Positions 24,201 to 32,799 of a DNA stretch of 64,000 nucleotides are shown piece by piece. The position numbers and the translations under genes were made by a program. Positions within the stretch are counted from its first letter, which is position 1; every line of letters starts with the position of its first letter. The notes beneath the pieces are model-generated. The model saw nothing but the letters and a program-made list of their open reading frames with translations, was not told the origin of the DNA and searched no databases. Source of the stretch: Phoronis australis (lineage: Eukaryota > Phoronida > Phoronidae); assembly GCA_002633005.1 (NCBI GenBank), contig NMRA01000846.1, positions 35,317 to 99,316 on the forward strand, in the 5' to 3' direction.

Positions 24201-25505
24201 TGTATTATTGGTTGTAGTCTGTGCGCAATATCACGAATGTTGTGCATTGAGATATCCTGAATTGGCAGTCCGTGTACTATTTAGTCTGTGAACGCATATA
24301 ATCCCAATTAAATTCAAATAGCACAAACTCGAGGGTTCATTCATATTGACAAGAATTGCGGATAGGCGGTACCTTTTCTGCAAGTTTTGAAGAACTCTCG
24401 CGAGGTCCAGTTGGCCCCAAAATTTCCATTTTATCCCCACAAAAGGCCCACTGCATTGACTTCAGTTCCGCAAAAGGCGTACTAATCGTAAAAGTTTATC
24501 CCCGCAAAAGGGGGTGGGAATTAGCAGACCTGGTACCCACAACAGCGAGCGCCTTGTCAATATGAGTGTCCCCCGGGAATATAAAAGGGCAAAAAGACTT
24601 TGTGTAGTAGGCATGGTGACTTTTTTCACGTTATCATGAAGTTTATAGTCAGGAGCTGGATATGTGTTTTGATCGGATGTCACGGCTAGCCCCCCCCCCC
24701 CCNTATGCCGCTGCGTAAAGAAAATCACAAGGATCCGCGACAGCTATCTAGAACTGGTCTGAACGCCCAGGTGGCTGAACGAGCATCATTTCATAGCTGT
24801 GTTAGACGTCTCACATAAGAAAACAGCCACAGTCTTTAGGTCAAAGTAACGTTTTTGATAAATGGGGTGATATCAAACTACGCTGTGTGTAAACCCTTTA
24901 TTAAAGAAAATGCAGAACTGAAAAACGGATATGGTATAATCATCTAATTGCATGTAAACGTGACTGAGCGGTTAGATAATTCAAAAGCACGCGTGCGGAA
25001 TGTCTGACCATGATGCGTGAAGAAAATAAATGCTTTCTACGACCTGCTTATTGACGTTTTAACAGTTCTTCCACCGAATGCCGTAAATGATAAGTTATGG
25101 AGATATGTAATCATAACATATTTTAGGTAGGCTCAGTTTTGAGGGGAGCTGCAAAAGGATCATTGTGCGAAAGGCAGACATTCTTAAACGTAAACAAAAT
25201 GTGCCGGCGTTAGCTAAGCTGCGCAAATCGCCACCAAAGACGCTTACGACGTTCCCACAAAGCCCACTTGTCGTTAAGGAATACGTCACATAAACCTACC
25301 ATTCTATTTACTCATGAAATGCTGAGCGACACGGGAATATTTAAAATTTTATAGTCACTTGACCCACAGCTTTGTCAATGTAATTTCACTTTCTTACCTG
25401 TAGGTGGGTACGGATCACTGAGAAACTTCGCCTCGCATGTTGTCTCGTTGAGGCGATGGATCACGTGCGACTGAGCATTCATTCTGAAGAAGGTTATCCG
25501 TTCAC
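8936..25505 (-). CDS. CRHR-like: CRF/DH44-type class B neuropeptide receptor, 11 exons, near complete
   Basis: A seven-helix receptor for a corticotropin-releasing-factor-like peptide, normally coupled to Gs at the plasma membrane. Exons from high to low coordinate are 25398-25505, 20427-20576, 16624-16700, 15540-15637, 13304-13418, 12692-12845, 12095-12155, 10680-10758, 10397-10482, 9820-9997 and 8936-9211. All phases agree and give 459 residues. The ectodomain has six cysteines (in TTC, VYC, IMC, MKC, RLC, DNC). Intracellular loop 1 reads NLRCLRNTIH, helix 3 NYFTVTNFFWMF, extracellular loop 2 ECW, loop 3 TKLRSS then HYRKAVKAT, and helix 7 ends FYCFFNGE. TKLR and YRKAVKAT are characteristic of CRF/DH44 receptors within class B. 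The tail is Ser/Thr-rich. The signal-peptide exon was not found. Confidence 0.93.
9820..9997 (-). CDS. CRHR-like: Receptor exon 10: helices 6 and 7
   Basis: Encodes KAVKATIILVPLLGLTYVFF through to LMSTQSLWVAMFYCFFNGE. It has the PLLG motif of helix 6 and the FYCFxNGE end of helix 7 and helix 8. Donor GTAAGA. Confidence 0.96.
10397..10482 (-). CDS. CRHR-like: Receptor exon 9: helix 5 and intracellular loop 3
   Basis: Encodes VNLVFVATIIWVLITKLRSS then ITHETQHY. The TKLRxS...ET..YR pattern is the G-protein-coupling loop typical of CRF and insect DH44 receptors and separates them from other class B members. Confidence 0.93.
10680..10758 (-). CDS. CRHR-like: Receptor exon 8: extracellular loop 2 and helix 5
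   Basis: Encodes CWMPEHDLRDERLDWLLIAP and TLLVLL. Its first Cys-Trp is the conserved loop-2 pair that bonds to helix 3. Donor GTAAGT, acceptor TTTTTAAG. Confidence 0.92.
10867..11027. repeat. MITE family M1, copy in receptor intron
   Basis: Termini are inverted: GCGTTCAGTA...CTAGGACCT at the left against AGGTCCTAGCGTTACTGAAC at the right. Other copies lie at 34179-34322 and 43408-43548 in the opposite orientation. About 145-160 bases, no ORF. Confidence 0.75.
12095..12155 (-). CDS. CRHR-like: Receptor exon 7: helix 4
   Basis: A 61-base exon encoding LPVPFVIIWIILKTQLNNN. It is split at both ends (Val and Glu codons). The canonical Gly-Trp-Gly of helix 4 becomes Gly-Trp-Val across the splice. 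Donor GTAAGT. Confidence 0.9.
12692..12845 (-). CDS. CRHR-like: Receptor exon 6: helix 3 and start of helix 4
   Basis: Encodes WPCKMIVTLYNYFTVTNFFW and then MFVEGLYLHTLIV, ending KFWQYVFIGW. The Cys is the helix-3 partner of the loop-2 disulfide. The EGLYLH motif is a class B hallmark. Confidence 0.94.
12974..13063. repeat. Short foldback sequence
   Basis: AAAAGTTGCCTGACG at 12974-12988 is repeated exactly as its reverse complement at 13049-13063, with a 60-base loop. It lies in the receptor intron upstream of exon 6. It could be a tiny MITE or form a hairpin in the pre-mRNA. Confidence 0.75.
13304..13418 (-). CDS. CRHR-like: Receptor exon 5: loop 1 and helix 2
   Basis: Encodes NLRCLRNTIHCHLMVSFILR then NISSMILYVLL and DPDTSHA. 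The RCLRNxIH signature is diagnostic of class B receptors. Acceptor CTTTGTTCAG, donor GTAAGC. Confidence 0.93.
14311..14731. repeat. MITE with ~45-bp terminal inverted repeats
   Basis: Left end GTTGCATGAAACAGTCTTAA and ACTCAACTAAGTTCTCTAAA. The right end is its reverse complement, finishing ...GGACAGTTTCATGCAAC. About 421 bases, non-coding, in a receptor intron. A second, left-truncated copy follows at 15010-15377 after a single N. Confidence 0.8.
14364..15389. other. Unmerged haplotype overlap around N 15009
   Basis: Bases 14364-14742 and 15010-15388 are near-identical. After ...AGGGCAATGGC they part: 14743-15008 is unique to the first copy, while the second runs on into the rest of the intron. 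The likely reading is one allele with an insertion at this point, whose contig stops at the N, followed by the other allele. Confidence 0.75.
15540..15637 (-). CDS. CRHR-like: Receptor exon 4: transmembrane helix 1
   Basis: Encodes EPPSIAPYIIYFVGYSVSTI followed by ALVLAVFIFLYF, a hydrophobic helix of about 25 residues. The final AA joins the first A of the next exon to give the Lys that opens intracellular loop 1. Confidence 0.9.
16624..16700 (-). CDS. CRHR-like: Receptor exon 3: end of hormone-binding domain
   Basis: Encodes NATRLCSPLGVWENRTNYDN then CLPEL, with the last two ectodomain cysteines, the conserved Gly-x-Trp and two N-glycosylation sequons (NAT, NRT). The acceptor is TATAATTTCAG and the donor GTTTGT, weaker than consensus. 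Confidence 0.88.
18452..18601 (-). CDS. Small ORF with signal-peptide-like start, nested in receptor intron
   Basis: Forty-nine codons from an ATG at 18601. The N-terminus MFRLTTTLVVLLLVCLPPL has one basic residue followed by a hydrophobic core, like a secretory signal. The remainder is ISDLFTATAENVSHFKL and a short tail with one NVS sequon. No family was recognised. It lies inside the intron between receptor exons 2 and 3, on the same strand. It may be a small secreted peptide, the first exon of a nested gene, or chance. Confidence 0.25.
   Translation of the reverse strand: MFRLTTTLVVLLLVCLPPLNISDLFTATAENVSHFKLRDNWLSPLLFRD
20427..20576 (-). CDS. CRHR-like: Receptor exon 2: hormone-binding domain
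   Basis: Encodes EGQVYCNSTWDGIMCIPTTL and continues to MRMKCPDAEAF and ENALIDTS. It has three of the six conserved cysteines and the conserved Asp-Gly pair. The usual Cys-Trp-Pro motif is Cys-Ile-Pro here. Donor GTGAGT; phase 2 in, phase 1 out. Confidence 0.88.
21096..21284 (-). pseudogene. THAP-domain fragment, degenerate
   Basis: Starts MLRCIVPACPNYAAARKAGL, then SFFRLLRKSEMLRKWFAV. This matches the first half of the THAP zinc finger: C-x4-C, an aromatic pair, then Arg-Lys-Trp. The second pair of zinc ligands (usually Cys-x2-His-Phe) is missing, because the frame passes an N at 21123 and ends in ELKKSQV. THAP domains are common in P-element-type transposases and host DNA-binding proteins. 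This piece is probably a transposon remnant within a receptor intron. Confidence 0.6.
22221..22419 (+). repeat. tRNA-related SINE unit, copy 1 (damaged)
   Basis: Shares ACAAAAAGAAGTAGGTTTCG and the A-box region GGTGGTGTAGTGGT with copy 2, but lacks the B box: the sequence jumps to a T-rich run at 22322. It ends with the same GGAAAATGCTTGATTTTTAG tail as copy 2. Confidence 0.6.
22421..22670 (+). repeat. tRNA-related SINE unit, copy 2 with A and B boxes
   Basis: A tRNA-like head at 22501-22568 has GGTGTAGTGGTAACGCA (A box) and GTGAGTTCGAGTCC (B box), the internal RNA polymerase III promoter. A T-rich stretch and the family tail follow. The head does not fold into an obvious intact cloverleaf, so I call it a SINE rather than a tRNA gene. 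Confidence 0.65.
23153..23320 (+). repeat. Array of seven GCGCGTTGATTAAG motifs, ~22-bp period
   Basis: Motif starts are at about 23153, 23176, 23197, 23218, 23264, 23285 and 23308. Spacings are 21-23 bases with one double step of 46. The consensus unit is near GCGCGTTGATTAAGCAAAA. It could be a small minisatellite or a cluster of binding sites. Confidence 0.75.
23330..25390. other. Receptor intron sequence, nothing recognised
   Basis: Part of the long intron between receptor exons 1 and 2. It contains a C-run followed by N at 24691-24703, probably a sequencing artefact, and several open frames of 60-96 codons with no family resemblance. Confidence 0.5.
25398..25505 (-). CDS. CRHR-like: Receptor exon 1 of those visible: start of ectodomain
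   Basis: Between TTTCGACAG and a GTAAGA donor. It encodes RMNAQSHVIHRL and LNETTCEAKFLSD, with the first ectodomain cysteine and an N-glycosylation sequon NET. The frame is closed by a TGA upstream of the acceptor. The internal ATG has no signal peptide after it, so a preceding exon carrying the signal sequence is expected beyond this point. Confidence 0.75.
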
Positions 25506-26869
25506 CTGTCGAAACGGCACAAACATTTCTTCAAACAATTCATTTCCAAATATTTGAAACAAAACAGAACGAAGTTTCAAATGCCCTCTTCCCGTTTAGA
25601 AACAGTGATCTATTTTTCTCATCTCGTTACTTATTTAGAGAAGACAGATAGTCGTAGATTAAAATCACCGCATGCAACCAAAAAACACCAACTCAAGGCC
25701 ATAGAAAATTCCACTTCCGACTATCTCAGAATAAGTCACTTATCACTTAAATTTATCAACGCTCGTGCCTTTGAAGTGAATTGACTTGTGTCAAAGTGTT
25801 CATGAGTATTTATGAAGCTGTCATGTCGTAAACCAACTTGTTCATTGCTGGAGTAGTTCGCCAATTGGTAGTTACATCACGACGAGAGGCAATTTGCTAA
25901 CGATACACTCGCTTCGTGGTTAGTTTACAAGATTGCAATGAACAGCAAAAAAAAAATGTTGCCCTTGCCGCTGTCACTGTTGCAGACGATGCTCATTCGT
26001 GGATCGTCATTCAGTGGCGGTCCATGACCTCCTGCTCAAGGTCAGCCAGTTGTCGAACTCCTCCAGCCGGCTTGGTCCTGGGCGTTCGTCAAAAGTCTTC
26101 TAATACCGCTGCTGTTATTTTTCATCCTGTTTTCGTAGCAACACACGCATGAAACAAAGGCACCCAGTGACCACATGCCGTATGATCCAAAGGCAGTTCG
26201 GACGCCTGACCCTACCTCTGAGACAAAAATGCACACGTGACCGCTAGCCACACGCCTGATATGCATCCTTAGTCAAGCCTCACATCAGATGGCAAATTTA
26301 GACCAAGAGATTCAATACATAACATTGGCGATGTATGATTGTCCGCACAGGTAGGGAGTTTATTGTTGAAATTTCACATTAGTTTCCGTTTGGGTGTCCA
26401 TTTCCAAGTTTCAGGGTTCATCCATGCATTTCCTCAAAGGTGCGTTCTGGACGTATCCATGGAAAATCGTTCTTTTATAAGCCAGCAAGGACTATCGAAC
26501 GCGTCTGCATGAAGCGTCTTCTGAGTAATGCCTGATTTTCATAGATGTGAATACTTTTCTACTAAATACGGTATCCACTTTCAATTATAGTAGCAAACTT
26601 CAATTTTAATTACTTATCCGTCTCATCGATGCAGTCTCCTTGTGCTGTGTGTTTAGGTTTGTTTGTTCGTCTGTTCAAAATCCTATGTATTTTGTTGTTA
26701 TACTGTAGAAATTGTCTCTTGTAATTTTGAAATCTGTCAGTAAAGACCCTCGTTAAATGTTGTTATATTTATTAACCTGTCAGTATGTATTGTTCTAGAT
26801 TTGCAGGCAGTAATTTTATCGCTTCTTGTATTATTCTTAAGATGAAATAAATAGTTAAATTAGCCGATT

Positions 26870-27365
26870 TTCGAAACACTGCACCATATTGAAATTCGTT
26901 ATCTTGGCAGACAGCGATCATGTCGTCAAATACTGTAGCGCTACCTACGAATCTCATGTACTAAGGACGGGAAATTTCCACTTACTGCTGTAAACAGCGT
27001 TTTAAAACGTTTGCAGTTCTCATAATGCCTAAAAGTTTCCGTTGTTGTACGATGATCTGTACGAATGGCTCACGGAAAAAGGCAAACCTTGTGAAATATC
27101 CACGGATGAAGGAAATTATGCTCCATAAATTTCTCGCTCTGAAGAAGAATCCGCTGCTGCGCATGAAAACACGGGAGAATTTTGATCAGAGCCGATGTCA
27201 AAAAGCTAAAATAACCTATTCAAATAATGGGAGGGCTCACACTGAAATTTATTCCTCAACTTTTAAAGTCATGAACCACTGCGTAGTAATTGAATTTATG
27301 TCGCTTTCACGCTTCGATAACTCTAGAGAGCGCCAATGTGAAAAGTGCGCTATTGGAGAGACATT
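26870..27365 (+). pseudogene. THAP-related dispersed repeat, copy 1
   Basis: An ATG at 27025 opens MPKSFRCCTMICTNGSRKKA, then NLVKYPRMKE. This resembles the start of a THAP finger: Cys pairs, then an aromatic-Pro. The rest of the domain is not preserved, although the frame stays open for 121 codons. The whole block, including ~150 bases upstream, recurs at 58165-58685 with broken frames. It is therefore a dispersed element, probably transposon-derived. Confidence 0.5.
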
Positions 27366-27488
27366 TTATAATGTGCAAATGCTTCTGTAGTCAATAACGA
27401 GCGACTGACACGGGGTAGCAGAACCTTGCCACGAGGTTGTCATGAGAATAAAGCCTTTTCAGGTAATAAGGCAGATCTGCCGTCTGTT

Positions 27489-27525
27489 TGGGGAGGGAGG
27501 AGCGGGGGGAGGGGGGGGGGGCGAT
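27489..27525 (+). other. G-run cluster
   Basis: Several runs of three to twelve G in 37 bases (GGGGAGGGAGG, then GGGGGGAGGGG and more). The composition suits a G-quadruplex. It lies just downstream of the THAP repeat and may also be a sequencing weak point. Confidence 0.6.
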
Positions 27526-27982
27526 AACAAGGTAGATGACCTGATCGTTCACATGCGATTTTTTCAAACGGCTGACCAGAAGTTGGATCTGCTTTTTGAT
27601 CGGACGGGATGTGAACACTGTAGTCCGCAGAGTATAATGAATGTTCCGATCTCAGTTGATGAAAGGTTCCAGTAGTTTGTTGAAATATTAGCATGGAAGA
27701 CATAAGCATGTTCTCTCTGGCACTCGTATGATGCAAGGCGAGACTTATTCATTGTCGTTGTTAACGCACAACACTGAATTATTTTTTGCTAGTTCCCGGA
27801 TGAAAAAATGGCTGCTTTCTCAAAGTTATTGTATGGTAGTAATGCAATTACGGTTGGTCCAATTTCGGTCGTATTTATGCTCATCGAGGTGTCTGGAGCA
27901 TAAGATGTAACTCCCAATGCGTGGTTAGCTACATGATTCTTGGCGAGTAATAATACACTTGTCAAACTTTCAAAAAGACCTT

Positions 27983-28230
27983 GGGCCTGTTCCAAGAAAC
28001 TGGCTTAAGTTCATTTTTACTTAAGATTAAGATTTGTCTTAAATTCCAAACTTTGAAACTTCCACATTCTGTCAGTTAGTGAAATTAAAGACAAAACTTA
28101 CGTCACACAGTTAATTCAAACTTAAGATCTCTTTCTTGAATTGGTTTTGAGTCAAATTTAACATTTATTTTAAAATTTACTAAAATTTAGGATTAGTCTT
28201 AGCTAAGTCAGTTTTGTTGGAACGGGACCC
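27983..28230. repeat. MITE with GGGCC/GGGTCC termini
   Basis: Left GGGCCTGTTCCAAGAAACTG and GCTTAAG; right, reversed, GGGTCCCGTTCCAACAAAAC then TGACTTAGC. About 248 bases, AT-rich and non-coding. Confidence 0.7.
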
Positions 28231-28289
28231 TTGTAATTAGGTATATAAGATATAGTCGCAGATGCAAAAACATCACTAAGGGACACCAG

Positions 28290-29160
28290 AGTAGTAGAAC
28301 GCAACTGAAAAATTCACGTCAGTCGCGCTCTTGTCAGTAACAATACATCTGCAAAAATAATAAGAAGAATAATGGCCACTGACAGGTGCAGAATACGTTA
28401 GAACTATCCCAAAATGGAAAGCTTCTGCTGTAGAAATAGAAACTTGTTTGTCAAGTTTCATTAAAAAACGTCGAAGAATTCTGAAGACAGAGAGGGCAAC
28501 GTGAAAACTGAAACTGCCGATAGGGGGCACAGTGGTAGCCAAAACCGTCCAAAAGTTGTTGGCAGCCGTAGTCACATTTACAGGGTACCACTTGCAAAAC
28601 TTTACAAAAACCTTTCAAAGTAAAAAGGAGTTATAATCGATGACAAAAAATAAACATCAAAGCCATTACTATGAAGCGCCACAGTTGTAAAGCCATACCA
28701 AAATCAATGTCGGTCACGATCTTCTCATCATGAACACAACCGTCGAGCTTTTTAAACGATCCTTTTAGCGATCTGGCCGATAAAGAGGCGGTGCCACTGT
28801 AAAACGGAATTTGAAAAAGAAAATAAAATGGGCACTAGGTGGGGCAAAAATACATCGAATCCCCTGAAAACTGGAAGAGCTTCGTCAACTATTTAATAGA
28901 AACCTATTTGCCAAATTTTACGAAAATCCATCATTGAGGCAAACGTAAAAAAATAAAATTGCTACTAGGGGGCACAACGATAGCCGGATTGGTCTGAAAA
29001 TCGTCATAACCTGTTGTCAGCTCCATAGGAACACATCCGCCAAATTTCACAAATTACCCGTCCGAATATCAACATCAGTTGCGGTCTTCTCAACAGAAAC
29101 GCATATGCCAATTTTCTCAATGATCCTTCGATGGATTGGCAGACCTAGAGGCGAACGCCA
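28290..29160. repeat. Degenerate repeat block with recurring TAGGGGGCAC motif
   Basis: Three or four poorly conserved units, each with a phrase like GCACTAGGGGGCACA followed by CCAAATTT and ACGAAAATCC. Motif sites are near 28523, 28833 and 28964. The motif is close to the CTCF core consensus, but no binding can be inferred from sequence alone. No ORF of note. Confidence 0.45.
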
Positions 29161-29828
29161 AAAACGGACTTGAAACTTTCAAAACTCGCCACTGAAGAAA
29201 TATGTAGGAGCGTAACAAGGCGTGTAACTGCTACAAAGTTATTGTTCTGATACATGCTCTCGTACAAGTACAACTTTTAGAAATTTTTAGTTTTCACGGA
29301 TTTTTAACATGATACTCGGTTGTCTGACAATGCTGAAATTGTCTGTGATGAATTTTGAGAGAGGCAGACTTAATTGCGAATTACACAGTTTAAAAAGTTT
29401 GGCTGTAGCTAGTTTGAATTCAGCTTATTGCTTGCTTGCACGTTAGACACATTCTGTAGCTGCAAAATCGCCACCACTGAGAAAGCTCACATGTAAAGTC
29501 TTCGATAGCGAAGAGCACTGTAACGCCATTTCATTCATTCTAGTCTGTGGCGATTCCTATTTTAAAACTGGTGCGTGGACCCACCTTCCGTAAAAATGCA
29601 ACTTACCGTTATAAAATTGCCTTCTTACTTCGATTAGGAATGACTTCTTTTCCTGGGAAGAAGAGATGGACAGTTAATGGTTGAGATCAGGCTCAGTTAT
29701 TTTGCTTGTCTGCCCGGATCAGTTTACGACATGCTGCAAGAAGTAATGAAACGTTAGTTCTCTTCCAGAAATATGTTTTCGACAATACAACCGATAATGA
29801 CTCATTGCTTTCCAAATGGCTCTCACAA

Positions 29829-29887
29829 GTTCAATACAATACAATACAATACGATACGATGCAATACGATACGATACAATACAATTA
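29829..29887 (+). repeat. Pentanucleotide microsatellite (AATAC/GATAC)
   Basis: About twelve imperfect units of CAATA or CGATA in a row. Confidence 0.9.
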
Positions 29888-30126
29888 TACAATTTAAAAA
29901 TTTTAAACAAGTGTCAAAATTAAAAGAAGACAATACACTGTTAGGCAAATCATAAATTAGTGATAAGGCTACCAACAGTTTGCTTTATACGCCTGTCATT
30001 GGCGAGACATTATGACAAACAACTGAACAGCAACTAGTAAGGAGCTGAGTTAAAGGTTTTTTTCTCAGTTTAGTGATTTATCGATAATAAACCAACGAAC
30101 ATACAATGACATATCAGTTTAGTCAT

Positions 30127-30222
30127 GCACTCACACAGGTACACTCACACAGGTACACTCACACAGGTACACTCACACAGGTACACTCACACAGGTACAC
30201 TCACACAGGTACACTCACATTC
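30127..30222 (+). repeat. 14-bp minisatellite, about 7 units
   Basis: The unit ACACTCACACAGGT is repeated with almost no change. The perfect copies suggest recent expansion and likely length variation between individuals. Confidence 0.92.
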
Positions 30223-31862
30223 AACCAGGGGACCATAAAAACCAAGAAAACGACGTAAACAATAAGCCAAGAGGGGCCATCTTTCATCAATTCTGAAGGA
30301 TAATAAACTTTTTAACGTTATAGTAATAACTTCCTTTCAAACGTGGCAAACAAGGTGTGGAGCTATTAAGTTTTTGCTTCATTAAAGTTGTTAGACCCGA
30401 GTTTGGCGAATAAAATGGCTAAAATTCAAATTAAAACGAATTTGCGTGTGTCAAAACGAATCACGACCTTTCAGGCGAGTCTCTTTGCATTCTCTGACAA
30501 TAATCAAGAAAAGAGAATCATGGTCCCCCGAAAAACACAGAACATTGTCAATCAACTGCCAATGACCTCAACTTGGAACTCCGCTAAGTGCATGGTGACT
30601 GGCTTGCAGATGGAAAAGTGGAATCGGGAGGAGCTGGACGTGAAAAAGAATTTGCCGAGGTTTCATTGGTAAACTTAGCTATTTGATAAAACCCATGCAA
30701 ATTGGTTGTTCGTGGTCGTATGACCGGTCTAATTTTCTCCAACTTCATTAGTTCGATTAAAGTACACAAGTACGTTGCAAAAATTAAAACTTCGTAAAAA
30801 ATCTTGAAAAATTTCAATTCCAAAAAATAAAGAGCAATCGGAAAAGGGAATGACAAAGATTCGTTAACTTTAGGTGGCGTGGATATTAAGATAATTCCCT
30901 ACGTGTTAAAGGATGCCAACATTTTGAGCCAGTTTCTTTATGAGTTGATCTGCGTGTCTTATGATTTCAAGATTTGGGTAAAATGGGACCTAAGAACTTT
31001 ATCTCTTCAACAGTCTTGCGTGGAACCATCAATACAAAGAGATAATTTGTCTTTTTTGAATTTTCGGGTTCCATAAAGCATGAACTTAGGGGTTTGTGTA
31101 GTTTGAGGTGACAAGTTACAGACATTGGCGGATTTAGAGAGGCCCAAAGGGGCCATGATTCCGTAAAATTATCCCTTAAGTGTTGTAAATAAGTGGTCAC
31201 AAGTGAGATGTAAAATTCAACGCACAGATGGTTAATGACTTTTATATAAGGCAAAAATCTTCGTTGTTTTTAAGTTAACGTGCGCGGATGTATGTTAAGC
31301 CACAGCTGACAGCTGTTGCAGATAGGGGCCTATTCCTGTAAGCATTCTGTCTAGGCCGGAGAAACCGCAATGCCAGCAATCGTAAACTAGGCTGTCATGG
31401 CGTGAAAACATACCAGTTCCGCTCCACAGCAACATAGGCCATTCCGTTATGCCTACTGCAGGGGGGGCACTGACATAGATGGAGTTTATCGGGCAGATAA
31501 GTGTTTGTCATGACCAGGGTTACTTGCGAAAGGGGACCTTTCCCGATATTACTTACGAAAGGGTTAGAAATTTACAAAAGGGTAACACTTTATAACAGAT
31601 ATCCACCGAAGGATCTTATATTCTGCGTGTGTTTGTAGGGCTAAAATACGGTTCTTAGAAGAGCACTTCTTTAATTTAAATCAACCAAATAAACGTAGCC
31701 TTTGATGGGTGGGCGATTATGTTATGTGCACAAACCTCTATGAATGTGAAATTGTAAAGATTTAATGAGAGCTTCATGCATGCATCCGGCCTTTTATTCG
31801 TGCCAAATCGATTTTCTCCAAGGGGTCCCACTAAGCAAGGTCCCGCCACGCGGGCTCTGATG

Positions 31863-32034
31863 TCAGATAGACATTGGGCTCCACAACCAAAAATTATATT
31901 TTCCGTCACATTGCACTGCAGGGATACCAGAGGATGCCGTCGGGCATTCAGAGGTTGGGAGGTCATTGTGAACAATGGCGATATGTTCTTTTCCATCTGA
32001 GTCCGCTAGACACCAGTCAGATGCCCGAACGGCC
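31863..32034 (-). CDS. Unidentified gene, candidate terminal exon c
   Basis: Begins after TTTGCTCCCTGGACAG, a good acceptor, and runs 56 codons to TGA. It includes SDWCLADSDGKEHIAIVHND and SGIPAVQCDGKYNFWLW. It is consistent in phase with exon b if the weak donor is used. Confidence 0.32.
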
Positions 32035-32799
32035 CTGTCCAGGGAGCAAAGTGGAATTCATTAGGGCAGGCGTTACTTCTAAAGCTCCGTCGGCAGCTGA
32101 GAAGATTCCCTGACTAGTTCAGCGCGAATTACAACCGACATCTTTTCGACAACCAACATCATCGGAACGTCAAAAATTTGCCTGAGGCTCATCTGAACTC
32201 CAGCAGATGCCCTGTTGGTGTTTTTATGATTAAGTCACGGCCCAGATCCGGCCAATATATCAATGTTTCAACCGAGCCTCGACTTGAATTAAAGTGTGAA
32301 ACAAAATGACACAGTTCTGGCAGAATCCACGCGTTGGGAGACTAGTGCAAGAGTACTCGGGAAGACGTGGGTATGGAAATGTGACTGGCGGTTTAGTAAA
32401 TTAACTTTTAGTCGTCGCTATGACAAGTTACCCAGTGAGAATTGTCTGGTTTGGTGCAACCACAATGTAGCATCTTCCGTGACTCCACTCACAAGATGGC
32501 GTTGCGACCAAATCAGATGCCGTGGACGACAACAGCACTACATCAACTCGAATCTGTTCCGAATTGCTCACATAAAGATGAAAATTAGTTCCCAAGGCGA
32601 AGTAGCTGGTTAGTAGTTCCTCATTATTAATTACTGTGAGACAATTAGGCGAGAAAATCGGGTGGCTGATGCTGCCATCCCCAGGGCAGCGGCCAGCATA
32701 TCGGACAGCATTCAGTTGTCCATTGGCTGTGACCAAGTACATTGTTCTGTCTGAACCGCACAAAAACCAACCGGTAGAGGATGATCGTGACTCATCTCC
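31863..32799 (-). CDS. Unidentified spliced gene, C-terminal part (model)
   Basis: Three segments join in phase: 32432-32799, 32199-32282 and 31863-32034, giving about 207 residues and a TGA stop. The first reads STGWFLCGSDRTMYLVTANG and later CEWSHGRCYIVVAPNQTIL. The second reads VETLIYWPDLGRDLIIKTPT. The third reads DWCLADSDGKEHIAIVHNDL and ends NFWLWSPMSI. The content is Cys/Trp-containing and strand-rich, as in an extracellular domain, but I recognise no family. The first junction is good (GTAACT, and TTTAATTCAAG after a pyrimidine tract). The second donor (GTTCAG) is poor, so the middle exon may instead end at its own stop. No membrane segment is visible. The 5' part would lie above 32800, where repeats dominate. 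Confidence 0.35.
32199..32282 (-). CDS. Unidentified gene, candidate exon b
   Basis: Twenty-seven codons plus split ends after TTTAATTCAAG. The frame opened by exon a continues exactly. It reads RGSVETLIYWPDLGRDLIIK. The right boundary is uncertain: a TGA follows five bases past the weak GTTCAG donor. Confidence 0.35.
32432..32799 (-). CDS. Unidentified gene, candidate exon a
   Basis: Open for 122 codons plus two bases, from an acceptor AAAGCTATAG to a donor GTAACT. It is the most protein-like stretch of the 26-64 kb region. Sequons such as NQT and several Cys suggest a secreted or surface protein (inference). Confidence 0.4.

Noticed and set aside
26107-26176. Candidate first (signal-peptide) exon for the receptor, starting MWSLGAFVSCVCC
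   Set aside because: The phase would fit exon 1, but the donor (GTATTA) is weak and the hydrophobic stretch too short. Not enough to include.
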